Shown one piece after another: positions 49,368-56,977 of a stretch of DNA of 64,000 bases. The number at the start of each line of letters is the position of its first letter. Position 1 is the stretch's first letter. Under the pieces are notes generated by a model. The model ran no database searches, was not told the origin of the DNA, and saw only the letters and a list, made by a program, of their open reading frames with translations. The position numbers and the translations under genes are program-made. The DNA is from a virus, in IMG/VR virus record IMGVR_UViG_3300032213_002237, positions 1 through 64,000 of that record. The stretch is one strand, 5' to 3'.

Positions 49368-49740
49368 TGTAACTGTAACAATTACAAAGTTTCAAAATTT
49401 TAATCATAGTTCATCAATTCCAACATTTGATGCGATGGATTCGGATTTGATTGAATATCCTAATTACGGAATTGGAAAAAATGTTTACACATTTGACTTC
49501 AATAAAAGAACTGTTAACTTGGTAAACTGTAATGGTGAATTCGTATTACCAATCATTGAAGTTTTCAATACAAAAAATGTTTTTGATTGTATTGTTGATG
49601 ATAACGGAACTAAAACATACTACACACTTGGTAAAATTGAAGATGAGGATACTCTTGAATTTATTACTGAATACCAAGATGGTAATAGAGTTTTTGGTTC
49701 CTTTTCAAAAGGTAGTGATGTGACATTCACAACTAAATAA
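49306..49740 (+). CDS. Secreted protein, paralogue 2
   Basis: 144 residues. Signal peptide identical to that of the gene at 47927 (MKNLFLSLVLVMVGLVANSQ), then a diverged mature domain (VTITKFQNFNHSSSIPTFDAMDS...). Same beta-rich layout and length. The near-identical 5' ends and diverged mature parts suggest a duplication followed by fast change in the secreted portion, or selection to keep the export/expression cassette. Confidence 0.8.
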   Translation: MKNLFLSLVLVMVGLVANSQVVTVTITKFQNFNHSSSIPTFDAMDSDLIEYPNYGIGKNVYTFDFNKRTVNLVNCNGEFVLPIIEVFNTKNVFDCIVDDNGTKTYYTLGKIEDEDTLEFITEYQDGNRVFGSFSKGSDVTFTTK

Positions 49741-49770
49741 AAAAAGGGAAGATTAAATCTTCCCTTTTTA
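49739..49770. terminator. Bidirectional terminator
   Basis: AAAAAGGGAAGATT / AATCTTCCCTTTTT hairpin between the secreted gene and the convergent 217-aa gene. Confidence 0.85.
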
Positions 49771-49789
49771 AATTTAAATTATCTTTATA

Positions 49790-50443
49790 TTAAACATTCA
49801 TTTTAGGAAGTCCAGCACTTGTTAACTGATTATTAACAATAAACTCAAACATCGCTTGGTCAAATGTTTCACCGGAATCCTGACCTCTTGTACCTAATAA
49901 TTTTTTAGCAGCTTCTACGTCATATAAATCACCGGCTCCCAATTTGGTCAAATAATCTTTCATTTTTTGTGTCCAAAGTGATTTAAAGGATTTTCCTTTT
50001 TCAGCCTTAGATGTGTATGTTGAGAATGGGTATGATTTAAATTCCTCAGGTGTTGAATAATATCTAGCTAACACACTTATATAATCTTTAAAGTTAGATA
50101 CCATATCACAACATGGATTTCCAGGTTCTGGAGAACCACAATAAGAAATCCAACCAACTTCTCTATCAGTTCCACGAGTTTTATTAAGAACATCATTAAA
50201 AACTGGGTCAAAAAACTCACATAGACCACCATTACTTGGTACATTCAAAAAATTATTAATATTTTTATCAGTTAACCCATTTAGTTTATAAGTAACACCG
50301 TTAATTAGTGTACCGGCAGCAGGTTGTCCTTGTTTTACAGGTTGAGTAACTTGTTCACTCAAATAATTCTTTTTGGTTGCACTTTCATGCATTTCCAATA
50401 TTCTTTGTTTTTCTTCTGAAGAAATTTCAAATAGTTTTCTCAT
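49790..50443 (-). CDS. Leader-bearing hypothetical protein, 217 aa
   Basis: Start set at ATG 50443 (MRKLFEISSEEKQRILEMHE); a longer frame upstream has no support. This is the second leader type, with EEKQRILxMH, and a possible cut at YLSE|QVTQ (Glu30). A Gln/Pro-rich linker precedes a helical domain with four Cys (CDMVSNFKDYISVLARYY region). Unrecognised. TATTTAT at 50460-50466, 16 bases upstream. Confidence 0.65.
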   Translation of the reverse strand: MRKLFEISSEEKQRILEMHESATKKNYLSEQVTQPVKQGQPAAGTLINGVTYKLNGLTDKNINNFLNVPSNGGLCEFFDPVFNDVLNKTRGTDREVGWISYCGSPEPGNPCCDMVSNFKDYISVLARYYSTPEEFKSYPFSTYTSKAEKGKSFKSLWTQKMKDYLTKLGAGDLYDVEAAKKLLGTRGQDSGETFDQAMFEFIVNNQLTSAGLPKMNV

Positions 50444-50514
50444 AATATAATTTTTATTAATAAATACATGTCGTTTTGAAAAAATTATATACTTATAGCT
50501 AAATAAATGAAATA

Positions 50515-50655
50515 ATGGCATCTAAAACAACTAAATCGTCTAACTCAACGAAGGTTTCATTCGGAGTTAAGAAATCAGGTAAATCAACAAAGAAATTTAC
50601 ATCCAATAAAACAAGTAAGAATTACAAAAAACCTTACAAAGGTCAAGGGAGATAA
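50515..50655 (+). CDS. Very basic 46-residue protein
   Basis: Short gene MASKTTKSSNSTKVSFGVKK... ending KPYKGQGR: 46 residues, Lys/Ser/Thr-rich with no hydrophobic core, so likely disordered and nucleic-acid binding. It starts 2 bases before the ATG of the next gene's leader region ends (stop 50655, next start 50658), indicating one operon with the membrane protein that follows. Confidence 0.6.
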   Translation: MASKTTKSSNSTKVSFGVKKSGKSTKKFTSNKTSKNYKKPYKGQGR

Positions 50656-50657
50656 AC

Positions 50658-50975
50658 ATGAAAGAATACATTAAAAAACAAATAGGAAACATTAAACAGT
50701 TTTCATTTGCCGAGATGACTTCCAATAGTTCAGGAAAAACATCAGGAAGTGGTACTGCAGGTCTTTATATCGTGTTTATCGGAGGTTTGACATTCCTTAT
50801 GGGTTGTATTGATAAAATGTTTTTAAACAAGGATATTGACGTTATAACACAATCAATAATTCTTGTTGGAATCGGAGCAACTCTTTTAGGTTACAGAAAA
50901 TCAAAAGATAAGACAGAAGAACCTAAGGTAGAAGAAGTAACAGAAACTACTGAAGAAAGTGAAACTATAAACTAG
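50658..50975 (+). CDS. Two-helix membrane protein (holin candidate)
   Basis: 105 residues with two membrane helices: TAGLYIVFIGGLTFLMGCI (about 33-51) and ITQSIILVGIGATLLGY (about 62-79), then a charged acidic tail. A class II holin has this layout, but no endolysin gene is adjacent, so the label is tentative. Stop overlaps the convergent gene by four bases (CTAG). Confidence 0.5.
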   Translation: MKEYIKKQIGNIKQFSFAEMTSNSSGKTSGSGTAGLYIVFIGGLTFLMGCIDKMFLNKDIDVITQSIILVGIGATLLGYRKSKDKTEEPKVEEVTETTEESETIN

Positions 50976-51568
50976 TTCCACCAACTTTCAATATTTTCAC
51001 TCAAGATTTTGAAAAGTAATTTCCTTGCTCTTTCGTGATTGTATCTTCCAATATTCAAGGCAATTCTTGATTTAACTTCGTATGAAGTTAAATCCTCGTT
51101 GTCTATTTTAAAAATATGATATTTTTTATCAGTAACAATTTTCTTATAAACCAATGGATATTTTTTGAAAAAATCATTTAAGTTTTCTTTTTTCAAAAGT
51201 GTCTCCATATAATAACCACCCAATACATCTTCAATATCATCACCTGTCGGAACAAAGAAAAAATCTTTATCCTCGTAGTCCATATATTCCATAACATAAA
51301 ACTCTTCCTGAACTTTTTCCATCAGTTTAACACACAACATAATCCTTTTAGCATCAAGGTCTGAATTAGTGTGAAATCCTTTTTCTTTAATGTACTTAGC
51401 TTGTTTTTCTAACTTGAACTTGAATACCTCAAAAATATAATGGTCATCCCAATCCCTGTCTTTCCAAATAACAGGAAACCATTTAATTAAATTACCGACA
51501 GAGGTAAAAAAACCTCTTACCTTATAACCAATTTTAGACCAATAAATGTCTTTTATTTTTTCAATCAT
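50972..51568 (-). CDS. Hypothetical protein, 198 aa
   Basis: Unrecognised helical protein with aromatic and charged residues (WFPVIWKDRDWDDHYIFEVFKFKLEKQ), a style typical of small T4-like regulatory or nucleotide-metabolism accessory proteins. Coupled by a 4-base overlap (ATGA) to the 73-aa gene upstream. Confidence 0.55.
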   Translation of the reverse strand: MIEKIKDIYWSKIGYKVRGFFTSVGNLIKWFPVIWKDRDWDDHYIFEVFKFKLEKQAKYIKEKGFHTNSDLDAKRIMLCVKLMEKVQEEFYVMEYMDYEDKDFFFVPTGDDIEDVLGGYYMETLLKKENLNDFFKKYPLVYKKIVTDKKYHIFKIDNEDLTSYEVKSRIALNIGRYNHERARKLLFKILSENIESWWN

Positions 51569-51786
51569 AATTCAAGAATTGATTTCTTACTAATTAAACT
51601 TTTCTTTAAGGAAACAATACTACATTCAAAGTCCAAAGAATATTGTGTTAATTCTTCAGAATTTTCATACTTTTTAACATAAAAATCAATCAGATTTTCC
51701 GCAGATTGAATTTGTCCGAAATGTGTTATTGAACCAATAACTTTACGTATCCATTGAAAGTCCCTATCCATAGGACAAATATACAT
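51565..51786 (-). CDS. Hypothetical protein, 73 aa
   Basis: 73-residue helical protein of unknown function; a second ATG at 51771 is possible. Between the HEWVH protein and the 198-aa protein, in one minus-strand operon. Confidence 0.5.
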   Translation of the reverse strand: MYICPMDRDFQWIRKVIGSITHFGQIQSAENLIDFYVKKYENSEELTQYSLDFECSIVSLKKSLISKKSILEL

Positions 51787-51794
51787 AATCTTTC

Positions 51795-52178
51795 TTAATT
51801 ATACAACAACTCAGTTAATTGAGGGTTACTTTTTTCATACATACGTATCATAATCCCCGCTTCAGAGTTTGCAAAGTTTTCTTGAGATACGGTGTTAAAC
51901 CCTTGCAATTTGACATTTCTTTGACGAGCAAACTCATGAACCCACTCGTGAGCAATAGTTCTTAAAATGTCAATTAACATTCTTCCACCAGCAAGAACTT
52001 TAATTCTACCAAGTATTTCACTACCTGTAGTCATTTTACCAAAACGTTCACCAAGAAGATGTATATCAACATCTTTCTTAAGTGGAGAGTTTTTTTGGCA
52101 AAATCTCAAGAAGTCCTGAATAACATTTATCTGTTCAGAACCAAGTCCACTAGATTTATCATATAAATTTACTTTCAT
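51795..52178 (-). CDS. Zincin-like protein with HExxH motif
   Basis: 127 residues carrying LRTIAHEWVHEFARQ, a complete HExxH zinc site, and a downstream Glu (ENFANSEAGIMIRMYE) that could be the third ligand, as in SprT/IrrE-type small metallopeptidases. It would be among the smallest such enzymes. Substrate unknown. TATTTAT at 52186-52192, 7 bases before the ATG. Confidence 0.75.
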   Translation of the reverse strand: MKVNLYDKSSGLGSEQINVIQDFLRFCQKNSPLKKDVDIHLLGERFGKMTTGSEILGRIKVLAGGRMLIDILRTIAHEWVHEFARQRNVKLQGFNTVSQENFANSEAGIMIRMYEKSNPQLTELLYN

Positions 52179-52185
52179 CTTAACA

Positions 52186-52192
52186 ATAAATA
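52186..52192 (-). promoter_or_regulatory. TATTTAT late-type element
   Basis: Sense-strand GATATTTATT before the HEWVH gene. Confidence 0.5.
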
Positions 52193-52219
52193 TCTTATAT
52201 TTCTTTTGTATATATAATT

Positions 52220-52489
52220 ATGAAAAAGAGTTTTTTTGAAAAAGTCTTAAATAAAACAAACAAACAAGACATCGACCAATGGTTTGGTGAAAATTCCGAA
52301 ATCAAAGTTACGGAATTTTCTCACTCAATTAGTCAGAAAAAAAACATTTTATCAGTAAAATTATACCCATCAAATTATGAATACGCTATCGAACTTTTTC
52401 CGGAAGGCTTGGAAATTCTTGTCTTACATACTATCAAAAGTCTTTCACTTCCTGAGGATTATATATTAACAACATCTATAGAACACTAA
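52220..52489 (+). CDS. Hypothetical protein, 89 aa
   Basis: Small protein with mixed alpha/beta pattern (ITEFSHSISQKKNILSVKLYPSN...), unrecognised. First gene of a short plus-strand run of three. Confidence 0.55.
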   Translation: MKKSFFEKVLNKTNKQDIDQWFGENSEIKVTEFSHSISQKKNILSVKLYPSNYEYAIELFPEGLEILVLHTIKSLSLPEDYILTTSIEH

Positions 52490-52492
52490 ATT

Positions 52493-52846
52493 ATGGCACA
52501 TCCAATAATCCATGCAAAATCATCGGTAAAAAAATTCGGAGGAAAATGGGAAGATTATATCCATTTACACGAATGGTTAGATGAAACAAAAGGTTGGTAC
52601 GGACATTCATTACACAGAATATGGAGACATCACTCTGAAGGTATATTTGAAATGGAACAACGTTTTGGTGCCGAATTTAAAAACAGTGATGGAAAAACTG
52701 TATACACCCGTTATGTTGGTGAACAACATGTAATGGAAGATTGTAATGGATATATCCCATCGGCAAAAGAATGGGTGTTAGCATTAGAAAATAAACAAAG
52801 ACCTTTATGGATGATTAAAACCATGAAGTTAGAAATTGATGATTGA
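52493..52846 (+). CDS. DUF6915-like protein
   Basis: 117 residues beginning MAHPIIHAKSSVKKFGGKWEDY, with many His (HLHEWLDETKGWYGHSLHRIWRHHSEGIF). It matches a His-rich family found in phages and bacteria that I recall as DUF6915. The His cluster suggests metal binding. Function unknown. Confidence 0.75.
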   Translation: MAHPIIHAKSSVKKFGGKWEDYIHLHEWLDETKGWYGHSLHRIWRHHSEGIFEMEQRFGAEFKNSDGKTVYTRYVGEQHVMEDCNGYIPSAKEWVLALENKQRPLWMIKTMKLEIDD

Positions 52847-52853
52847 TATTTAT
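52847..52853 (+). promoter_or_regulatory. TATTTAT element 4 bases before ATG
   Basis: GATATTTATTATTATG: shortest spacing in the window; identical context to the GTG-start gene at 29042. Confidence 0.5.
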
Positions 52854-52857
52854 TATT

Positions 52858-53556
52858 ATGAAAGAATTATTAAATAACCCTGAAACTATAAAAAATTTTA
52901 AACTTTTACATTATATCCTATTAAGTAATGGTCTTACTCGTGTCAGTAATGACTTTTATGTTGATTACGACGGGAATGTTGATTATCACTTCTCACCTTG
53001 GACTAATAAAGGTGGAGCTTATGATATTATACCTAATAAATTATTTGATTTTTTAGATAATTTTTTTGACACTATTAAAGATGAAGTTTTAGATTCATTA
53101 GAAGGTGATGGTGATTCTAGAGCAACGGTGTCATGTGAGTATTCAACAACAGACAAAACTTTAATAATTGAAGAAAATATTCAAACTATGGGTTATGAAT
53201 CATATTACCAAGAGTTTGAAATTGACGAAAAGGAATTACTTGAAGATATGGTTCAGTGGAAAGAAGATGGTAAACTTAAAATTAGTGTTAATTTTAGCGG
53301 TGATGGTGATTCAGGTTATATTGATGACGTTGGTCTAATCAATGATACTGATGACAAACATTATGAATTTACAGCGGTTTGGGAAAATAAGTTATACAAC
53401 ATTTTGGAACAAAATCATGGTGGATGGGAAATAAATGAAGGCTCTGAGGGAACATTTATAATTAACAATGAAAACCAAACTATAGAACTAGATTTTCGTA
53501 TGAATGTTGAAGAATCTTCAACAGGTTACGAATTTAAACACCAATTTGAGTTTTAA
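52858..53556 (+). CDS. Acidic hypothetical protein, 232 aa
   Basis: Start set at ATG 52858 after the TATTTAT element; an in-frame upstream ATG at 52843 lies inside the element region. Asp/Glu/Gly-rich, beta-leaning, with NFSGDGDSGYIDDVG. Unrecognised; similar in style to the 359-aa protein at 32322. Stop overlaps the convergent gene (TTAA). Confidence 0.6.
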   Translation: MKELLNNPETIKNFKLLHYILLSNGLTRVSNDFYVDYDGNVDYHFSPWTNKGGAYDIIPNKLFDFLDNFFDTIKDEVLDSLEGDGDSRATVSCEYSTTDKTLIIEENIQTMGYESYYQEFEIDEKELLEDMVQWKEDGKLKISVNFSGDGDSGYIDDVGLINDTDDKHYEFTAVWENKLYNILEQNHGGWEINEGSEGTFIINNENQTIELDFRMNVEESSTGYEFKHQFEF

Positions 53557-53870
53557 TAAACCTGAATAGTTCTTTGTGGTCTGTCATCACCAAAGTCAGG
53601 ACAGAAATAAACATTATTACCATCGTGGTAAACTGTTCCACCAACTCCATTAGGAATTTTGTGTTTTTCATGGAATTTTTCACCCAAATCTATTTGGTGA
53701 TTACCATCTTTGATAATAAAACATAAGTTTTCAAAATCACACTTATATTGTTGGTCCTTGTTTTTATGTTTCATAAACTCGTCAAAAGACATTACGTATC
53801 TTGCATCTTCGTTAAGGTATCTTTTAACGATAAATTCTAATTGGTTTTCTGTGATAATAAACTTTTTCAT
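53553..53870 (-). CDS. Leader-bearing protein, 105 aa
   Basis: Leader MKKFIITENQLEFIVKRYLN-E|DA, cut expected after Glu21. The remaining 84 residues form a small beta-rich domain with two Cys and His (YKCDFENLCFIIKDGNHQIDLGEKFHEKHKIP). Unrecognised. TATTTAT at 53876-53882, 5 bases upstream. Confidence 0.65.
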   Translation of the reverse strand: MKKFIITENQLEFIVKRYLNEDARYVMSFDEFMKHKNKDQQYKCDFENLCFIIKDGNHQIDLGEKFHEKHKIPNGVGGTVYHDGNNVYFCPDFGDDRPQRTIQVY

Positions 53871-53888
53871 ATTCTATAAATATAAGGG

Positions 53889-55679
53889 TTAAGAATAAAT
53901 TCCTTGACTATAAATTTTCCATTCTTTTTTTCGTCTGTCTTCGTATGGAAAATCAATAAAATGTTGTTCAACATTTCGTAAATTATTTGGATTATTTTTT
54001 AACGCTGCTGATAAATTTGGAGCTTCTTTTGTACAACCATCAAATCCCATTTGATAACATAATGAACACATCGCGTCTAATTGTTGTTGACTTAAGTTTG
54101 GGTATAAATTAAGTATTTTTTTTGCGTTTTTGTTTAATGTGTTTTTCATTAATTCTTTTGCCTTTGTTTCGGTAATATCAGGGTCATTAGGTTTAACAGG
54201 TATTCCACCAGGATAATACGTTGTACCATAACCTATTGTTGCCTTTGCTCCGGGAGTTGGGGATTTTCCTCTTAAACAACAATCAGGTTCTTTTCTCACA
54301 CATTTACCACCTTTAGCGTCGTCATAAACACACTTAACAAAAAACTCAATATTCGCTACAAAATTTACAAGTTTATCTGAAACTGTTCCGACCCCAACTG
54401 TATTTGAATTTGATGACTTTTCTTTTGCAATTTTTGCAATTTTTTTAGCACCAGCTTTAACTGCATCAACAGCACCTCCTGAATTTGGTGTCATTTGGTC
54501 TTTTGATGGTGCCATAGAAGACCATGTATTCATTAAATTTGATTCTTCTTTTTTATCATCAGAACCAAAATATTTGTTATAGAAATCCATAGTCGATGTT
54601 TGCTCATTAATATTTGGTCTTAAAACCGTCATAGCCTCAGGGAAGTCTTTGTTTAAAACATCCTCATCCTTATTTGTGTAAGGAATGTTTTGTAAAACGT
54701 ATCTAATTGAGTTTAGACCTGAAATCTTTTTATCGTTAGAATCCAAAACAACCCACGGATGATTCACTGTAGATGTCTTATCAAAAAGTTTTTGTTTATA
54801 TTCTGTAAACTTTTCCCACACATCTTGCATCTTCTCATCATTCTCAGAATACTTCCAATATTTCAATGGTGACTTCTGTCTGAAATCAAATCTCTTAGCT
54901 TGAGTTTCTTTATCTATTGAGAACCAAAGTTTAAATAAGTAATCCCCATCAACAACCAATGATTCTTCAAAATCCTGAACATTATCCATAAAGTCTTCGT
55001 ACTCTTCTGACGAACCATAACCCATTACAGGTTCAACTAATCCTCTATTGTACCAACTTCTATCAAAGAAGTTTATCTTACCTTTTTCAATTTGATTACT
55101 GTATCTATCCCACCAGTTCTTTCTTTCATCAGGTGTTGGGATACCAAGAGCAATAACTTTATAATATCTTGGATTTAAATTTTCAGTGAATTTCTTAATT
55201 GTAGAACCTTTACCTGCCGAGTCTCTTCCTTCAAAAACAATTATAACAGTTTTACCTGTTTGTTTTAACCATTCCTGTAACTTTAAAAGTTCAACCTGTA
55301 GAAAAAATATTTCTTTTTTATAAATGTCTTTATCTAAAATTGATGGTTCTTCTTCAGGATTAACAACTTCTTTTTTATTTTTTCTTTTTTCTAATGATTT
55401 AGTTAGTTGTTTGAAAAATTCAAAAACATTAATATCTTTGTTACCTTTTAACTTTAAAGTTTTTAAAACACCTCTTGTTATTAATCCAAAATCAACCAAA
55501 CCGTCTTTTGAGTAATCATCAATTTTATTAATAAATTTTTGAATTTGAGCACTATACACTTTATTATCTTTTAAAACTGAAACAAGATATTTTATTTCAG
55601 GGCTATATTTTGGCTTATCGGCCTCTTGTAAACCCATCATGTTTTTCATCTTACTAACTTCAGTCAATAAATTCCTCAT
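53889..55679 (-). CDS. Polyphosphate kinase 2-lysozyme fusion with leader
   Basis: 596 residues. Leader MRNLLTEVSKMKNMMGLQE|AD (cut after Glu19). PPK2 domain (about 120-345): Walker A EGRDSAGKGS (150-159), lid/Walker B FFDRSWYNRGLVEPVMG (204-220), KxxRFxxRxxxPLKYWKYSENDE. PPK2 enzymes move phosphate between polyphosphate and nucleotides. After a linker with a second I-N-E (Glu359) comes a GH24-type lysozyme (about 432-596): Glu445 in NIEFFVKCVYDDA, TIGYGT (481-486), and LSQQQLDAMCSLCYQMG. An inserted Cys-rich loop (KCVRKEPDCCLRG) sets it apart from T4 lysozyme. Two sense TATTTAT copies precede the ATG. Confidence 0.88.
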   Translation of the reverse strand: MRNLLTEVSKMKNMMGLQEADKPKYSPEIKYLVSVLKDNKVYSAQIQKFINKIDDYSKDGLVDFGLITRGVLKTLKLKGNKDINVFEFFKQLTKSLEKRKNKKEVVNPEEEPSILDKDIYKKEIFFLQVELLKLQEWLKQTGKTVIIVFEGRDSAGKGSTIKKFTENLNPRYYKVIALGIPTPDERKNWWDRYSNQIEKGKINFFDRSWYNRGLVEPVMGYGSSEEYEDFMDNVQDFEESLVVDGDYLFKLWFSIDKETQAKRFDFRQKSPLKYWKYSENDEKMQDVWEKFTEYKQKLFDKTSTVNHPWVVLDSNDKKISGLNSIRYVLQNIPYTNKDEDVLNKDFPEAMTVLRPNINEQTSTMDFYNKYFGSDDKKEESNLMNTWSSMAPSKDQMTPNSGGAVDAVKAGAKKIAKIAKEKSSNSNTVGVGTVSDKLVNFVANIEFFVKCVYDDAKGGKCVRKEPDCCLRGKSPTPGAKATIGYGTTYYPGGIPVKPNDPDITETKAKELMKNTLNKNAKKILNLYPNLSQQQLDAMCSLCYQMGFDGCTKEAPNLSAALKNNPNNLRNVEQHFIDFPYEDRRKKEWKIYSQGIYS

Positions 55680-55683
55680 ACTG

Positions 55684-55704
55684 ATAAATACTTTTTAATA
55701 AATA
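55684..55704 (-). promoter_or_regulatory. Double TATTTAT late-type element
   Basis: Two sense-strand copies (plus 55684-55690 and 55698-55704) before the PPK2-lysozyme gene. Confidence 0.5.
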
Positions 55705-55752
55705 TTTTGTTAATCTTGATTATTTTTAATAAAACGCATATATTTAATTTTA

Positions 55753-55821
55753 ATGACTACAAAAAAAGTTAAAAGAAAATTACGAAATTTAAATAACAAT
55801 AATATTTTTAAGAAATCCTGA
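55753..55821 (+). CDS. Possible 22-residue basic peptide
   Basis: ATG at 55753 opens MTTKKVKRKLRNLNNNNIFKKS. It has a plausible promoter (TTG, 20 bases, TATATTTA) ending 9 bases before the ATG and a terminator overlapping its stop. It may equally be a short non-coding transcript. Confidence 0.3.
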   Translation: MTTKKVKRKLRNLNNNNIFKKS

Positions 55822-55843
55822 CATTTGTCAGGATTTTTTTTGC
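55813..55843 (+). terminator. Intrinsic terminator
   Basis: AATCCTGACA / TGTCAGGATT stem followed by eight T. Confidence 0.85.
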
Positions 55844-55876
55844 CCTTTTAATAAATAAAACAAAAAAAACAAAAAA

Positions 55877-56701
55877 ATGAAAAACACAGAAACTTACAAC
55901 GAGTTAGTTCAAAAAATGAGAACATTCTTCCAAAACAAAGGTTTTAAAGAAGTTCCAACCCAATCAAGATTGTCAATCTTGGCAGCGTGTGAAAATCCAC
56001 ACTCAATAACAACATTTAATTATCAAGGAGAAGTTTGGCCACTACCACAGACGGGTCAAATGTGGTTAGAATACGAACTTCTTAAGAATCCTGAATGGAA
56101 TGGTGTTTATTGTATTTCAACGTCTTATAGACAAGAAAAAGACCCAATTCCAGGTCGTCATGAAATGATTTTTCCAATGTTTGAGTTCGAATCAAAAGGT
56201 GGGATGAAAGAAATGTTAAAACTTGAATCTGAACTTTTAGATTATTTAGGGTTTGATTCACCTGTAGAAGTTAACTACGATGATGTATGTGAAGAGTACG
56301 GTGGGGTTTCAATTTTAGAAAACGAACACGAAACAAGAATGTGGGAAGAAAAAGGACCAGTAGTATCATTACAGAATTTCCCATACAGAACAAATCCATT
56401 TTGGAACATGAGAGAAAGTGAAAACAAAATATTCAACAAAGTTGATGTAATTCTTTACGGACAAGAAACAATTGGTTCGGCTGAAAGAAGTTCTAACGTG
56501 GAAGAAATGAGAAATAATTTCTACACAATAGAAAATGGAAAATATTCTGAAAAACTATTTGAGCTATTCGGTAAAGAAAGAGTTGAGAAAGAATTAGAAG
56601 AATTTTTATCACACAATTTCTTCCCACGATTTGGTGGTGGTATCGGAATGACTCGTTTATCAAGAGCTTACGAATTACTACAACAAGAAGTTACAGTATA
56701 A
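55877..56701 (+). CDS. Class II aaRS-like catalytic-core ligase (Asx-type)
   Basis: 274 residues with class II aminoacyl-tRNA synthetase motifs: motif 2 SYRQEKDPIPGRHEMIFPMFEFE (about 93-115) and motif 3 FFPRFGGGIGMTRLSRAYELL (about 247-267), closest in pattern to the Asp/Asn/Lys group and to asparagine synthetase A. There is no OB-fold anticodon-binding domain, so it probably does not charge a full tRNA like AsnRS; it may aminoacylate or ligate a small molecule or modify a protein. No promoter of either class is clear; the leader region is A-rich. A terminator follows at once. Confidence 0.78.
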   Translation: MKNTETYNELVQKMRTFFQNKGFKEVPTQSRLSILAACENPHSITTFNYQGEVWPLPQTGQMWLEYELLKNPEWNGVYCISTSYRQEKDPIPGRHEMIFPMFEFESKGGMKEMLKLESELLDYLGFDSPVEVNYDDVCEEYGGVSILENEHETRMWEEKGPVVSLQNFPYRTNPFWNMRESENKIFNKVDVILYGQETIGSAERSSNVEEMRNNFYTIENGKYSEKLFELFGKERVEKELEEFLSHNFFPRFGGGIGMTRLSRAYELLQQEVTV

Positions 56702-56704
56702 ACT

Positions 56705-56735
56705 ACAAATCCCCTCATTTGAGGGGATTTTTTTA
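56705..56735. terminator. Bidirectional terminator
   Basis: AAATCCCCTCA ttt TGAGGGGATTTTTTT between the aaRS-like gene and the convergent small gene. Confidence 0.9.
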
Positions 56736-56897
56736 TTCTTTAATCTCTTTCATCAACTTACCCCACAAGACTGTCTGTAATAGGATAAGACCAGTACTTA
56801 AAACAAATACAGGTAATGATGGTGAGGTTACCATTAATACAACTGATAATACAAGAGCGAACATTGCTGAAGTCAATTTTAGTTTTAAGTTTTTCAT
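56733..56897 (-). CDS. Small membrane protein, 54 aa
   Basis: Short gene read on the minus strand: MKNLKLKLTSAMFALVLSVV... ending GKLMKEIKE, 54 residues. It has two hydrophobic segments (about 9-24 and 29-46) joined by a Ser/Pro turn (TSPSLPV), so either a hairpin in the membrane or a signal anchor. A sense-strand TATATTTG (plus 56923-56930) gives a host-type -7 element with a leader of about 25 bases. Function unknown. Confidence 0.7.
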   Translation of the reverse strand: MKNLKLKLTSAMFALVLSVVLMVTSPSLPVFVLSTGLILLQTVLWGKLMKEIKE

Positions 56898-56922
56898 AGT
56901 GGTGTTAGTGTTAATTGTTCTA

Positions 56923-56930
56923 CAAATATA
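56923..56930 (-). promoter_or_regulatory. Host-type -7 element
   Basis: TATATTTG on the minus strand before the 54-aa gene; no good -33 TTG at 19-20 bases. Confidence 0.55.
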
Positions 56931-56937
56931 AACAAAA

Positions 56938-56960
56938 AAACTCCCGATTGGGAGTTTTTC
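56938..56960 (-). terminator. Intrinsic terminator
   Basis: AAACTCCC gatt GGGAGTTT stem; on the minus strand followed by T-rich sequence after the leader-bearing 138-aa gene. Confidence 0.8.
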
Positions 56961-56977
56961 ATTATTTTTTTTAAAAA

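Noticed and set aside
56719-56931. Plus-strand 70-codon frame
   Set aside because: It overlaps the terminator and the better supported minus-strand 54-aa gene with its own promoter element.
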